A stretch of 64,000 nt of DNA from Oscillospiraceae bacterium (GCA_916988195.3 CAKASQ030000003.1:34659-98658), one strand, 5' to 3'. Shown: positions 43,450 to 52,238, counted from the stretch's first letter. A program made the numbers and translations. The notes: generated from the letters alone by a model not told the origin.

Positions 43450-44220
43450 ATGAAAAAAATCGCCATCATTACCGGCGCGTCCAGCGGCATGGGCAAGGTC
43501 TTTGCCGAGACGATCAACACCTACGACACGTTCGACGAGGTCTGGGTCATCGCCCGCCGCCTCGACCGGCTCGAGAGCCTGCAGGAGACGGTTCCCTTCC
43601 CCGTGCGTCCGATCGCGCTGGATCTGACCGACCGCGAAAGCTTCCGGCACTATGAAGAGCTGCTCGAAAACGCGCAGGCAAACGTCTCGCTGCTCGTCAA
43701 TTGCAGCGGCTACGGCAAGTTCCAGGCTGCCTGTGAAACGCCCCTTGCGCAGAATCTCAACATGGTCGACCTCAACTGCGAGGCGCTCATGGCTATGTGC
43801 CAGCTGACAATCCCCTACATGCACGCAGGCGCGCAGATCATCAACATCGCCTCCGTCGCCGCCTGCCAGCCTGTGCCCTACATCAGTGTCTACGCGGCAA
43901 GCAAGGCCTTTGTTCTGAGCTACAGCCGGAGCTTAAATCGCGAGCTCGACGACAAGGACATCTCCGTCATGGCCGTATGCCCGTTCTGGACGAAGACGGA
44001 ATTCTTTGACCATGCGGTCGTGAACGAGGAAAAGCCTGTCGTCAAAAAATATGCCGCCATGTATGAGCCGCAGCAGATCGTGGCAAGAGCGTGGCGCGAC
44101 GCGAAGCGCGGTAAGGATGTGAGCAAGTATGGCTTCGTCGCGAGGCTCCAGATGGCGCTCGTGAAGCTCCTGCCGCACGGCCTCGTCATGGACATCTGGC
44201 TTTCGCAGCAGAAATTATGA
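43450..44220 (+). CDS. Short-chain dehydrogenase/reductase
   Basis: A 256-residue classical SDR. The cofactor loop is TGASSGMG near residue 9, followed by ARRLDRLE, NCSGYGKF in place of NNAG, and the catalytic serine in INIASVAA with YAASK (Tyr and Lys). The arginines after the second strand suggest NADP(H) preference. The substrate is unknown; similar proteins reduce carbonyl groups in lipid or small-molecule metabolism. AAAGGAG precedes the ATG. Confidence 0.9.
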   Translation: MKKIAIITGASSGMGKVFAETINTYDTFDEVWVIARRLDRLESLQETVPFPVRPIALDLTDRESFRHYEELLENAQANVSLLVNCSGYGKFQAACETPLAQNLNMVDLNCEALMAMCQLTIPYMHAGAQIINIASVAACQPVPYISVYAASKAFVLSYSRSLNRELDDKDISVMAVCPFWTKTEFFDHAVVNEEKPVVKKYAAMYEPQQIVARAWRDAKRGKDVSKYGFVARLQMALVKLLPHGLVMDIWLSQQKL

Positions 44221-44226
44221 TTCCGC

Positions 44227-44249
44227 AGCCCCGCCAATCCGGCGGGGCT
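44227..44249 (+). terminator. Probable terminator of the SDR gene
   Basis: AGCCCCGCC pairs with GGCGGGGCT around AATCC; the following TCCGCTTTATT is only moderately T-rich. Confidence 0.6.
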
Positions 44250-44360
44250 TCCGCTTTATTGTAAACTTTCTTTGAACGGGAAATTAAGGCTGTCTTTTTG
44301 CGCGCGGTTGGAGTATACTAGAGCACGGTGTGAATTTGTTTCCAATCGAGGTCTTTTCCC

Positions 44361-45200
44361 ATGGTCTATGTTTTGTTCGCCCTGAGCGCCGTTTTTTCCG
44401 CCGGATGCAGCGCACTGTACGGCTGGTACGAAAGCTGGTCGGTTCTGTGGAAGCTGCCGCTGCTGTGTGTGGGGTGCTTTGTGGCGATGGTGCTTCTGTT
44501 TTTGTTGGTGCTGGTGGTCTCGTGTCTGTTTGTAGACCCCAAAAAGCCGCTAGAAACGCCGAGCCCGTATTTCAGGTTCCTTCTCAACCAATTTTCCAAG
44601 CTTGCCTTTGACCTTGGCGGCGTGCGGGTGCATGCGGCGGGGCTTGAGCGTGTGCCGCGCAAGGGGCGGTTCCTGCTGGTATCGAACCACCTGTTCGCCT
44701 TCGACCCGATCGTGTTCTATTACGCGATGCCGTGGGCGGAGCTGGCGTTTGTCTCGAAAACCGAGAACTTTTCGCTTCCGATCGTCGCGCAGGTGATGCG
44801 GAAAATCCTCTGCCTGCCGCTCGATCGCAACAACGACCGCGAGGCGCTCAAGGCGATTTTAAAGGCGATCCAGTTTTTGAAGGAGGACAAAGCCTCCATC
44901 GCCGTCTTCCCCGAGGGCGGCACAAGTAAGTCAGGCCTTCTCCAGCCGTTCCGCAACGGCGCGTTCAAAATCGCGCAGAAGGCGGGCGTTCCGATTGTCG
45001 TATGCGCGCTGACGAACACGAAGGCGATTCTCAAGAACATGTTCCGCCGGAAAACTGACGTCTACCTTGACGTTCTGGATGTGGTTCCGGCAAGCGAGGT
45101 CACCGCCCACAAGACGACAGCGGAAATCGGCGACCATGTGCATAAAATTCTCTCTGAAGGTCTTGCCAAACGCGGCGTTGCCACGGCGCAGCCGTCCTGA
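44361..45200 (+). CDS. 1-acyl-glycerol-3-phosphate acyltransferase (PlsC family)
   Basis: A 279-residue membrane acyltransferase. Two N-terminal membrane segments (about 1-18 and 28-58) are followed by the acyltransferase domain with block I NHLFAFDP (the HX4D catalytic pair), block III FPEGGTSKSG and block IV VPIVVCAL. It transfers an acyl group in phospholipid synthesis, usually making phosphatidic acid. The N-terminal extension is longer than in short PlsC proteins. It is probably transcribed alone. Confidence 0.9.
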   Translation: MVYVLFALSAVFSAGCSALYGWYESWSVLWKLPLLCVGCFVAMVLLFLLVLVVSCLFVDPKKPLETPSPYFRFLLNQFSKLAFDLGGVRVHAAGLERVPRKGRFLLVSNHLFAFDPIVFYYAMPWAELAFVSKTENFSLPIVAQVMRKILCLPLDRNNDREALKAILKAIQFLKEDKASIAVFPEGGTSKSGLLQPFRNGAFKIAQKAGVPIVVCALTNTKAILKNMFRRKTDVYLDVLDVVPASEVTAHKTTAEIGDHVHKILSEGLAKRGVATAQPS

Positions 45201-45213
45201 GTTGCAAAAATCG

Positions 45214-45243
45214 AAGCAGCATCCGAACCGGATGCTGCTTTTT
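45214..45243 (+). terminator. Intrinsic terminator of the acyltransferase gene
   Basis: AAGCAGCATCCG pairs with CGGATGCTGCTT around AAC, then TTT. Confidence 0.8.
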
Positions 45244-45264
45244 GCGCAAACTTTCAAACTTTCC

Positions 45265-45294
45265 GTAGGGGTCGATGCCCACATCGCCCCCTAC
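45265..45294. repeat. GTAGGGG repeat, minimal single-palindrome form
   Basis: A 30-base unit with GTAGGGG at one end, CCCCCTAC at the other and the CGATGCCCACATCG core between. It is the smallest complete version of the repeat in this window. Confidence 0.75.
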
Positions 45295-45320
45295 GCAAAG
45301 AAGGAAAAATCGATGTATGC

Positions 45321-45369
45321 AATCGCGCCATACGCATATATGCATAGATGCAGAGCCTATGGCGCGATT
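45321..45369. repeat. Inverted repeat overlapping the SdpI-like stop codon
   Basis: AATCGCGCCATA and its exact complement flank 25 bases. The right arm covers the last codons and stop of the SdpI-like gene. No T-run follows directly, so function as a terminator is uncertain. Confidence 0.55.
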
Positions 45370-45740
45370 CGGTTGCCGTCCTTGTCAAAGGTCTTTTTGA
45401 GCGCGCGCTCGGTCGGGAGAATCGCGTAGAGCATCACGGGAAGCTGCACCGTACAGACGAGTCCCCCAAGCGTTCCGACTGCATCCGCGTCCTTCCCGAG
45501 CCCCGGCAGCATTGCCGCCACACTCAAGATGAGCAGCCATAGCCCCATTTTGTACCACAGCTTTCCAAAATACCGGTGCGCAAACTGCCACGTGTCCTGA
45601 TTTTTCATGGAACACGCCGTGCGGTATCCAAAGAGCATGTTGATGCTTCCCGGCGCGTGTCTGGCAAAGTACCTTCCCAGAAAAACCATGCTCAGCGGAA
45701 GGATCAAGTCCATCGCCAACATAAAAATCCAGAAACCCAT
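45357..45740 (-). CDS. SdpI-family membrane protein
   Basis: A 127-residue membrane protein with three or four hydrophobic segments: MGFWIFMLAMDLILPLSMVF, then FGYRTACSMKNQDTWQFAHR, the conserved SdpI core (GYRT, N, W, A), and WLLILSVAAML. SdpI of Bacillus subtilis gives immunity to the SdpC killing factor, but many homologues have unknown roles, and no toxin gene is visible nearby. AAAGGAG precedes the ATG at 45740. It is 23 bases downstream of the acyltransferase-3 gene. Confidence 0.82.
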   Translation of the reverse strand: MGFWIFMLAMDLILPLSMVFLGRYFARHAPGSINMLFGYRTACSMKNQDTWQFAHRYFGKLWYKMGLWLLILSVAAMLPGLGKDADAVGTLGGLVCTVQLPVMLYAILPTERALKKTFDKDGNRIAP

Positions 45741-45763
45741 CTTAAAATCTCCTTTCTGTGCGG

Positions 45764-46819
45764 CTAGATCAGCCATCTGCGAACAACCGGAACTCGCGAC
45801 AGCACACACCACGCCGCGAAGGACAGGAGCAAACACGCCCCCGCGACAACCGGAACGCTCCACCAGGGGCCTCCCATCTGCGCCGTAATGCCAACATCCT
45901 TCATCGCATGCAGCGCAAACTGGTGCACAAGATAGATGCAGAACGAGGCCTTCCCGCCCGTCTCTGCGATTTTTTGCAGCCAGCGCGGAAGCTTCTCCGC
46001 CAGCGCTCCGCACAGGCAAAAAAGCCCCGCCGCCATGAGTACCGCGCCCGGCGAGAGCCCCTCGAGCAGCTGCAGGGACAGCTTTCCCGCTTTCATCGAC
46101 AAAAGCGCGGTTCCCGCAAAGCAGAGAAAAAAGCCTGATACGAAGCAGCCAATGGACGCACCCACGCGCATGGGGCGCTTTCGCAGGAACCACCCGAGAA
46201 CCGTACAGCCGATGGAAGCCCACGCCAGATTCAGCGCCCACTGCTTCGGGATGCCCTCGATCCTGGAAAACAGGCCGAGGGCGCGCAGCGTCGGAAAGAA
46301 AACGCCGGTCACGCACCAGAAAATGAGCGCGTAGCGAACCGTTTTTTCGTCCGCCTTTGCGGCAAACGCGCGCGTCACAGGAAGCGCCGCATAGACGAGC
46401 AGCAGAATGTGAAGATAATACAGGTGCTGCTCGTGCCGCCAACAGAAAACGTCCGAAATTGCCCGCAAGAGCTCCGTTTTTTCCATTGTCCCCTGCCGCA
46501 GCACCAGCACAAGCCGGTATAAAAGCGCCCAGAAAAAGAGCGCCGCGAGCATGTGCGGAATACTTCTTGTCCAGACGTGCCGGGTCGTAACCTTTCGTGC
46601 GTCACCCAGCAGCAGCGCGCCGCTGCACAGGAAAAAGAGCGGCACGGCAAAGCGCGAAATACTGCCCCAGAACAGGCTCTGCATCCATGGCCGCGACCCG
46701 ATCCCGAGATAAAAAAGCCCCTCGCCCGATGCGTGAATCAGCAAAACACCGATAATGGCAAAGCACTTTGCAAGATCGACCTGCCGCACGCGCACGGAAG
46801 CTTCCAGTTGTTCTTTCAT
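45764..46819 (-). CDS. Acyltransferase family 3 membrane protein
   Basis: A 351-residue protein with about ten membrane segments. Family features are RQVDLAKCFAIIGVLLIHAS near the start, RFAVPLFFLCSGALLL, and CIYLVHQFALH near the end with the conserved His. Such enzymes O-acetylate or otherwise acylate cell-surface sugars, peptidoglycan or lipids. The acceptor is not shown. It is co-directional with the SdpI-like gene and probably shares its transcript. Confidence 0.88.
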   Translation of the reverse strand: MKEQLEASVRVRQVDLAKCFAIIGVLLIHASGEGLFYLGIGSRPWMQSLFWGSISRFAVPLFFLCSGALLLGDARKVTTRHVWTRSIPHMLAALFFWALLYRLVLVLRQGTMEKTELLRAISDVFCWRHEQHLYYLHILLLVYAALPVTRAFAAKADEKTVRYALIFWCVTGVFFPTLRALGLFSRIEGIPKQWALNLAWASIGCTVLGWFLRKRPMRVGASIGCFVSGFFLCFAGTALLSMKAGKLSLQLLEGLSPGAVLMAAGLFCLCGALAEKLPRWLQKIAETGGKASFCIYLVHQFALHAMKDVGITAQMGGPWWSVPVVAGACLLLSFAAWCVLSRVPVVRRWLI

Positions 46820-46832
46820 TGTCTCTCACCCG

Positions 46833-46868
46833 AAAAACACGCCGATTCCAGAAACGGAACCGGCGTGT
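46833..46868 (-). terminator. Intrinsic terminator of the EF-G-like gene
   Basis: ACACGCCG-A-TTCC pairs with GGAA-C-CGGCGTGT around AGAAAC; five Ts follow on the minus strand. Confidence 0.8.
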
Positions 46869-46879
46869 AATCTGTAGAA

Positions 46880-48949
46880 TTAGCCTTCTTCTTCGTCCTT
46901 CTTGGCATCCTCGATGATCTTGGCCTGATTCATCTGCGGGACCTCCTCGTAACGGATGAACTTCAGCGTGTAGCTGCCGCGGCCCTGGCTCATGGCGCGC
47001 AGGTCGATGGTGTAGGAGCTCATTTCGCCCATCGGAACTTCCGCTTCCACGGTCTGATAGCCGGGGTTCTCGGGATCGGGGTTCATGCCCATGACGCGGC
47101 CGCGGCGCTTGTTGAGGTCGCCGATGACGTCGCCCATGTTGGCGTCGGGAATGAGGACCTTCAGTTCGCCGATCGGCTCGAGAAGGGTCGGGCCGGCGGT
47201 GGGCAGGCCTTCCTTATAGGCGATACCGGCAGCGGTCTGGAACGCCATATCGGAGGAGTCGACGGGGTGATAGGAGCCGAAGTACAGCGTCGCCTTCAGG
47301 AAGACGACCGGGTAGCCTGCCAGAACGCCCTTGCCGACGCAGTTGCGCAGGCCCTTTTCAACCGACGGGATAAAGTTCTTCGGCACGCAGCCGCCGACGG
47401 TCTCGTCCGCGAAGATCATCTCTTCGGATTCGGACTGCGGCTCAAAGCGGATGTAGACGTCGCCGAACTGGCCGTGGCCACCGGACTGCTTCTTGTGACG
47501 GCCGTGGATCTCGACCTTCTTCTTGATGGTCTCGCGGTACGCGATCTTGGCGGGCTTGAGCACAGCCTCGACCTTGTACTTGCTCTGGAGCTTTGCCATC
47601 AGGACAGACAGCTGCATATCGCCCGCGCCCGCGATGATGAGTTCCTTGGTTTCGGGATCGTTGCCGTAGGTGAAGGAAGCGTCTTCTTCGTTCAGCTTCA
47701 CAAGACCGGCTGCGATCTTATCTTCGGTGCCCTTGACCTTGGCGTAGATCGCCATCTTGTACATGGGCTCGTCGTACTTCATGGGCGCGATGGTAACGGT
47801 CTTGCCCGCTAAGCCCAGGGTATCGCCAGTCTTGACGGAGGCAAGCTTCGTGAAAACACCGATATCGCCGCAGCAGATCTTGGAGGTCTTGGTGTTGTCC
47901 TTGCCCTTCGGGAAGAACATGTTGCCGAGCTTCTCCGCGTCGCCCGTGCGCGCGTTGACGAAGGACATGGTGTCCTCGACGTCGCCGGAGATGACCTTGA
48001 AGTAGGAGTTCTTGCCGTACTGGTCGGCCAGCGTGTTGAACACGAAGACCATCGGGCTGCCCTTCGGGTCGAGCTTGAATTCCTTGGTGCTGCCCTCTTC
48101 GTCGACCTGCGCCATCGCCTTGCCCTCAAGGGGGTTGGGCGCGAACTTCACGAGGTTCGACAGAAGGTTGGTTGTGCCGAGGCCCGTGTATGCGCAGCCG
48201 CAGAAAACGGGGGTGACGCTCCGGTCACGGATACCGGCCTTGATGCCGGTCAGGAGCTCTTCTTCGGTGAAGGGCTCTTCCATGAAGAACTTCTCCATGA
48301 GCGCTTCGTCGGTCTCGGCGACCTGCTCATTGAGCTCTGCCATGTACTCTTCGATCTTTTCTTCGGCCTCGGCGGGCAGGGGGATTTCCTTGCCGTTTGC
48401 GTCGTAAGCCTTCTTCTCGATCAGATCGACCAGACCCACGGCCTGCTCGCCCTTGAGGATCGGGAAGGTGAACGGAATGACAGAGGCGCCGAACATTTCG
48501 CGCAGGCTGTCAAAGACATTGAAGAAGTTCGCGTGTTCCTCGTCGAGCTTGGAGATGTAGAACATTGCGGGAAGGCCTGCCTTGGCAAGATACTTCCAGC
48601 CTTTTTCTGTGCCGACGCCGATGCCGCTCTTGGCGGTCAGGCAGATGATGCCCGCGTCAGCAACGCGCAGGGACTGCACGATCTGACCTGCAAAGTCGAA
48701 GTAGCCGGGGTTGTCGAGGACGTTAATTTTGCACTTATTATATTCCACCGGAATCACCGACGTCGAGATGGAATACTGGCGCTTCTTCTCTTCGTCGTCG
48801 AAGTCAGAAACCGTCGTGCCGTCGGCACGCTTGCCAAGACGCGTGATGGCCTTGGTGGTAAAGAGCATGCTCTCGCACAGCGCGGACTTGCCGTCGCCGC
48901 CGTGACCCAGCAGGCAGATGTTGCGAATGTCATTGGCAGTATAGCCCAT
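46880..48949 (-). CDS. Elongation factor G-like GTPase (EF-G2 type)
   Basis: A 689-residue translational GTPase with all EF-G domains. The GTP site departs from true EF-G: the P-loop is GHGGDGKS, the switch-II motif is DNPGYFDF with Tyr replacing the catalytic His, and the guanine motif is SKLD rather than NKxD. Domains III-V follow, with EIHGRHKKQSGGHGQFGDVY and PVDSSDMAFQTAAGIAYKEG. EF-G paralogues of this type have unclear roles in elongation, recycling or stress. A TTG at 48955 could also start it. It has its own promoter and terminator. Confidence 0.9.
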   Translation of the reverse strand: MGYTANDIRNICLLGHGGDGKSALCESMLFTTKAITRLGKRADGTTVSDFDDEEKKRQYSISTSVIPVEYNKCKINVLDNPGYFDFAGQIVQSLRVADAGIICLTAKSGIGVGTEKGWKYLAKAGLPAMFYISKLDEEHANFFNVFDSLREMFGASVIPFTFPILKGEQAVGLVDLIEKKAYDANGKEIPLPAEAEEKIEEYMAELNEQVAETDEALMEKFFMEEPFTEEELLTGIKAGIRDRSVTPVFCGCAYTGLGTTNLLSNLVKFAPNPLEGKAMAQVDEEGSTKEFKLDPKGSPMVFVFNTLADQYGKNSYFKVISGDVEDTMSFVNARTGDAEKLGNMFFPKGKDNTKTSKICCGDIGVFTKLASVKTGDTLGLAGKTVTIAPMKYDEPMYKMAIYAKVKGTEDKIAAGLVKLNEEDASFTYGNDPETKELIIAGAGDMQLSVLMAKLQSKYKVEAVLKPAKIAYRETIKKKVEIHGRHKKQSGGHGQFGDVYIRFEPQSESEEMIFADETVGGCVPKNFIPSVEKGLRNCVGKGVLAGYPVVFLKATLYFGSYHPVDSSDMAFQTAAGIAYKEGLPTAGPTLLEPIGELKVLIPDANMGDVIGDLNKRRGRVMGMNPDPENPGYQTVEAEVPMGEMSSYTIDLRAMSQGRGSYTLKFIRYEEVPQMNQAKIIEDAKKDEEEG

Positions 48950-49041
48950 AGTCAAATTTTCTCCTTTCTACAGCCCGACCGCGTCTGACATTACGCGCGC
49001 GAGCCCTCGGCAGTTCACTTTTCAGCCGACCTTTAAATTTC

Positions 49042-49070
49042 ATTATATACGAATCCTGCGCGGATTGCAA
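49042..49070 (-). promoter_or_regulatory. Promoter of the EF-G-like gene
   Basis: Minus strand: TTGCAA (49065-49070), 17 bases, TATAAT (49042-49047). Confidence 0.65.
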
Positions 49071-49130
49071 TTACTATCTTGTGCAAACAGATAAAAATGC
49101 CCCATTTTTTCACAGGCCTGCCGTGCTTTT

Positions 49131-51296
49131 TTACCGTTTGGCGGCCATCGACGTGATGAGAAGCTCCGGCAGCAGCCACAAAATCGTGTACAGAAGCAGA
49201 TTCCACGAAGACACGGCCAGCGTCGAGCCGATGAACGTCAGGAAAAACAGGACCAGAAGCCCCATAATACTCGCGGTAAAAGCCACGGCGATGGCTGCGA
49301 TGGCAGCGCTTCTTGCCGCGCGCGCGCCCGCAACGGCCATGGAGAAGCACGCAAAGCTCGGTCTTGACAGCAGCGCACCCTGCTTTGGCTCCTGGATAGC
49401 GTCCTGCGAGGAAAGTCTTGCCCGCTCTTCGACGGTCGGGAACTCAATGCGGTCGGGCGAGAGCTTATAGCGGTGCTTCAAAAATTGTGGCGTGATCATA
49501 AAGTCGCGCGTCGCAAGAATCGGCGTGAGCCCTGCGCAGTGGGAAATCGCCTGCAAGCTCGCCTTGACATTTGTCGCAGGCGCGTAGCTGAGGGCAAAAA
49601 CGGCGGCAAGCTCGCCGTTGACGGATAAATAGACCGCCTGCTTGACCCTCGCGCCCTCGGGCATATGGACGCGCATGAGCTTCATAAAGCCAAGAGAGCC
49701 CATGAGGATCACGTCGCCTCGGATTTCCGCGCCGAGGCCGCCGCCTTCATAGCGCCGGAAGGTATCGACGCCGTAGTGCCGGCCGTTCTGGTTGTGCATG
49801 ATCTCCTCAAAAAGCGGCGCAAGACCACTGCCCGCTGTCTGCACCACGGCGTTGGCAAAGCCGATGATCTGGCTGACCGAGCGGTCGGAATAAATTTTCA
49901 TACCGTTGAGCGTGACGTTCTGCGGCGGGAACAGATCTGCGTCTTCGATTGCAATACCAGCCTCGCCTCCGAGCATTCTGGCACCAAACCAGCCCCCGAT
50001 GGCAGCGCCCGCGCGCGAAAGCCGCCTGGCCTGCGCAGCAAAGGGCCGGGAAAAGCTCAGGAAAATCCCGACCGGGAAACTCGCGATCATAAGCGCCGTC
50101 CACGCCCAGAGGAAGCTGTCTTCCGCCTGGAGCATGCTTAAAACAGAAAGTCCCAGCGTCACGAGTGTGAGGATCGGTGCATAAATGCGCATGATCCGGC
50201 TGCCCGCATCGGGAATTTCAAGCTCGCGGACAAAGGTTTCGGGGTGCCCCTCGCTTCTGAAGATGCAGTCCTCCCCGTGCCACGCCTTTTCCTCGCGCAC
50301 GGCAGCCTTCGGCTCGTTCATGGAGCACGCGGCCTTGAGCGTGCGGACTTTCGCAAGCTGCATGGAATACTCTCCAAGAAGCGCCATGCTCAGCTGCAAG
50401 GTCACCGCCGGGCAGAACGGAATGCGCCCGGCCCGAATGGCAAGCACCGCGTCCACCGCGCACGCAAGCGTCAGAACGACCAGCATGCTCGCGTGGTCAT
50501 ACCGAAGACGCATCACCGCGCGCACGCCGCGCAGCATCACATCAAAGGCGATAAACGCCTGCACTACCATTATAATGAGTAAGACCTTCGAAAATACGTC
50601 CGCGTTCGCGGTAAAATCGTAGCTTCCGAGGCTGTAGCTCGCAAGGTACGCGAGCGCTCCGGATACGAGCGCCAACAGAATGCTCAGAAACAGACGCAGC
50701 CGCTGGAACGTCCCCTGCGCGTAGTAGGTATAAGCCGCGCGGCAGTCGGGAAATTCCCGCTCGGGCTGCTCTTTGCGGCGCTCCATGCGTTTGGCCTGCT
50801 GCTTCTGGTGGCGCTCCAATTGCTTCTGGCGCTTTTTGGCCTCTTTTTCCGCGCGCCTGGCCCGCTGCGCCGCTTTCTTTGCTTCCTTCGGATCATCGGA
50901 CACGGGCTCCGGGTCTGGCTCTGCCTGATACGTCCAGATCTTCGGCTTTTCTTCCGGCGCGGTATCCTCTCGGATGGGCGTGAAGCGGATGGTCTGGCCC
51001 TTGAAATCCGCGGGGTTCTTCGGCTCTTTGGGCTCTCCCTCGGCGCGGATGGGCTGCCCCTTCGGGAAGCGGACAACCTTGGTCTCCGGCGCGGGCTTTG
51101 CGCTCTCGGGAACCTTTTGCGGCGGCTTTTTCAGATCCGGCGGCGTTTGCGCCTGCTGTTTCGGCGCGGCTTCTTCCTTCTTGCTCCAGCCGCCAAACTC
51201 GTTCATAATATCCTCTAAGGAATATTCCTCCTGCGCAGCCGCAGCATCGTCGATATGCAGTTGTTCGTTTGTCTGATCCTGCGATTGCTTCTTCAT
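49131..51296 (-). CDS. P-type-ATPase-like membrane protein without the catalytic aspartate
   Basis: A 721-residue protein. Residues 1-195 are hydrophilic: an acidic start, a Pro/Lys linker and a Lys/Arg/Gln-rich helix (about 137-180). Membrane segments lie near 200-290 and 368-415, with two more at the end (about 665-715). Between them are parts that align with P1B-type ATPases: VTLQLSMALLGEYSM, SFPVGIFLSFSRPFA where CPC is expected, IAIEDADLFPPQNVTLNG where DKTGTLT is expected, GGGLGAEIRGDVILMGS (nucleotide-domain style) and TPILATRDFM where TGDN is expected. All catalytic residues are replaced, so it should not pump ions by phosphorylation. It follows rlmB on the same strand. Confidence 0.75.
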   Translation of the reverse strand: MKKQSQDQTNEQLHIDDAAAAQEEYSLEDIMNEFGGWSKKEEAAPKQQAQTPPDLKKPPQKVPESAKPAPETKVVRFPKGQPIRAEGEPKEPKNPADFKGQTIRFTPIREDTAPEEKPKIWTYQAEPDPEPVSDDPKEAKKAAQRARRAEKEAKKRQKQLERHQKQQAKRMERRKEQPEREFPDCRAAYTYYAQGTFQRLRLFLSILLALVSGALAYLASYSLGSYDFTANADVFSKVLLIIMVVQAFIAFDVMLRGVRAVMRLRYDHASMLVVLTLACAVDAVLAIRAGRIPFCPAVTLQLSMALLGEYSMQLAKVRTLKAACSMNEPKAAVREEKAWHGEDCIFRSEGHPETFVRELEIPDAGSRIMRIYAPILTLVTLGLSVLSMLQAEDSFLWAWTALMIASFPVGIFLSFSRPFAAQARRLSRAGAAIGGWFGARMLGGEAGIAIEDADLFPPQNVTLNGMKIYSDRSVSQIIGFANAVVQTAGSGLAPLFEEIMHNQNGRHYGVDTFRRYEGGGLGAEIRGDVILMGSLGFMKLMRVHMPEGARVKQAVYLSVNGELAAVFALSYAPATNVKASLQAISHCAGLTPILATRDFMITPQFLKHRYKLSPDRIEFPTVEERARLSSQDAIQEPKQGALLSRPSFACFSMAVAGARAARSAAIAAIAVAFTASIMGLLVLFFLTFIGSTLAVSSWNLLLYTILWLLPELLITSMAAKR

Positions 51297-51318
51297 GCAC
51301 TGCTCCTGTTTTGGTTCC

Positions 51319-52146
51319 TTAGCTTCTCTGGCGCACGGCCTCATAGAGCATGATGGCCGCAGCAGCTGACGCGTTGAGGGATGAAATGCTGCCCTTCATG
51401 GGAATACTGACCTTGAAGTCGCAGCGCTCGGAGACGAGGCGGCTCATGCCCTCGCCCTCGTTGCCGATGACGATGGCGGCAGCGCTTTTGAGGTCTGCCT
51501 TGTAGAGCGTCGTATCGCCCTCCGCCGCCGTGCCGTAGACCCACACGCCCGCCTTTTTGAGCGTATCGATAGCCGCTGTGATGTTAGAAACGCGCGCAAC
51601 CGGCATATATTCGAGCGCGCCCGCGGAGGCCTTTCCGACAACCGCCGTCAGCCCCACGCTTCTTCTTTTCGGAATGATAATTCCATGCGCGCCCGCGCAC
51701 TCGGCAGTACGAATGATCGCACCGAGATTGTGGGGATCGGACAACTCGTCGCAGATGACGATGAGCGGCGGCTCGCCCGCGTCCTGCGCCTTCTTTAAAA
51801 TATCGTCGATACTCGCGTAATCGTGCGCGGCGACCATGGCAATGACGCCCTGATGCGCGCCCGTGGCCGACATATAGTCTAACTTTCTGCGGTCGGTCGG
51901 GACGACGACAGCGCCCGCCTGCTTTGCCATCGCGCAGATGCGCCCAAGCGCCCGGTCGGTGTCTCCGTCGGCGACGAAGAGCTTATCGATCGTCCGTCCG
52001 GCGGAAAGCGCCTCTGTCACGGCGTTTCTGCCCTCTAACATATTTTCCGGCGCTTCCTCGCGCTCGCGCTTGGGAAATTCCTTTTTGCGCTCGCCTCTCT
52101 GGGGCTTTTGCTCGCGGTTTTGTCTGTAAGTTCTCTTTTCTTCCAT
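51319..52146 (-). CDS. rlmB: 23S rRNA (guanosine-2'-O-)-methyltransferase RlmB (TrmH family)
   Basis: A 275-residue SPOUT methyltransferase. A basic N-terminal tail (about 1-30) precedes the substrate-binding domain (LEGRNAVTEALSAG) and the knotted domain: DELSDPHNLGAIIRTAECAG, IVIGNEGEGMSRL and IPMKGSISSLNASAAAAIML. It methylates a ribose in 23S rRNA or tRNA using S-adenosylmethionine. ATG at 52146 follows GGAG. The P-type-ATPase-like gene lies 22 bases downstream. Confidence 0.93.
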   Translation of the reverse strand: MEEKRTYRQNREQKPQRGERKKEFPKREREEAPENMLEGRNAVTEALSAGRTIDKLFVADGDTDRALGRICAMAKQAGAVVVPTDRRKLDYMSATGAHQGVIAMVAAHDYASIDDILKKAQDAGEPPLIVICDELSDPHNLGAIIRTAECAGAHGIIIPKRRSVGLTAVVGKASAGALEYMPVARVSNITAAIDTLKKAGVWVYGTAAEGDTTLYKADLKSAAAIVIGNEGEGMSRLVSERCDFKVSIPMKGSISSLNASAAAAIMLYEAVRQRS

Positions 52147-52209
52147 CTGTAGCTCCAATTCAAGGCCCGCGTGAACCGCATACGGCCTCATTAAAATAAT
52201 CCAACATAT

Positions 52210-52238
52210 ATTATATCAGTTCTTTCCCTCGGACACAA
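52210..52238 (-). promoter_or_regulatory. Promoter of rlmB and the ATPase-like gene
   Basis: Minus strand: TTGTGT (52233-52238), 17 bases, TATAAT (52210-52215) with an upstream TG. Confidence 0.6.

Noticed and set aside
16711..45294. GTAGGGG repeats as a CRISPR array
   Set aside because: Copies are single, kilobases apart, internally palindromic and without regular spacers or cas genes.
45357..45740. SdpI-like gene as part of a toxin-immunity system
   Set aside because: No SdpC- or SdpAB-like gene lies nearby; the neighbour is an acyltransferase.
45741..46442. Upstream extension of the SdpI-like frame
   Set aside because: It overlaps the acyltransferase-3 gene in another frame; the good ribosome site at 45740 fixes the start.
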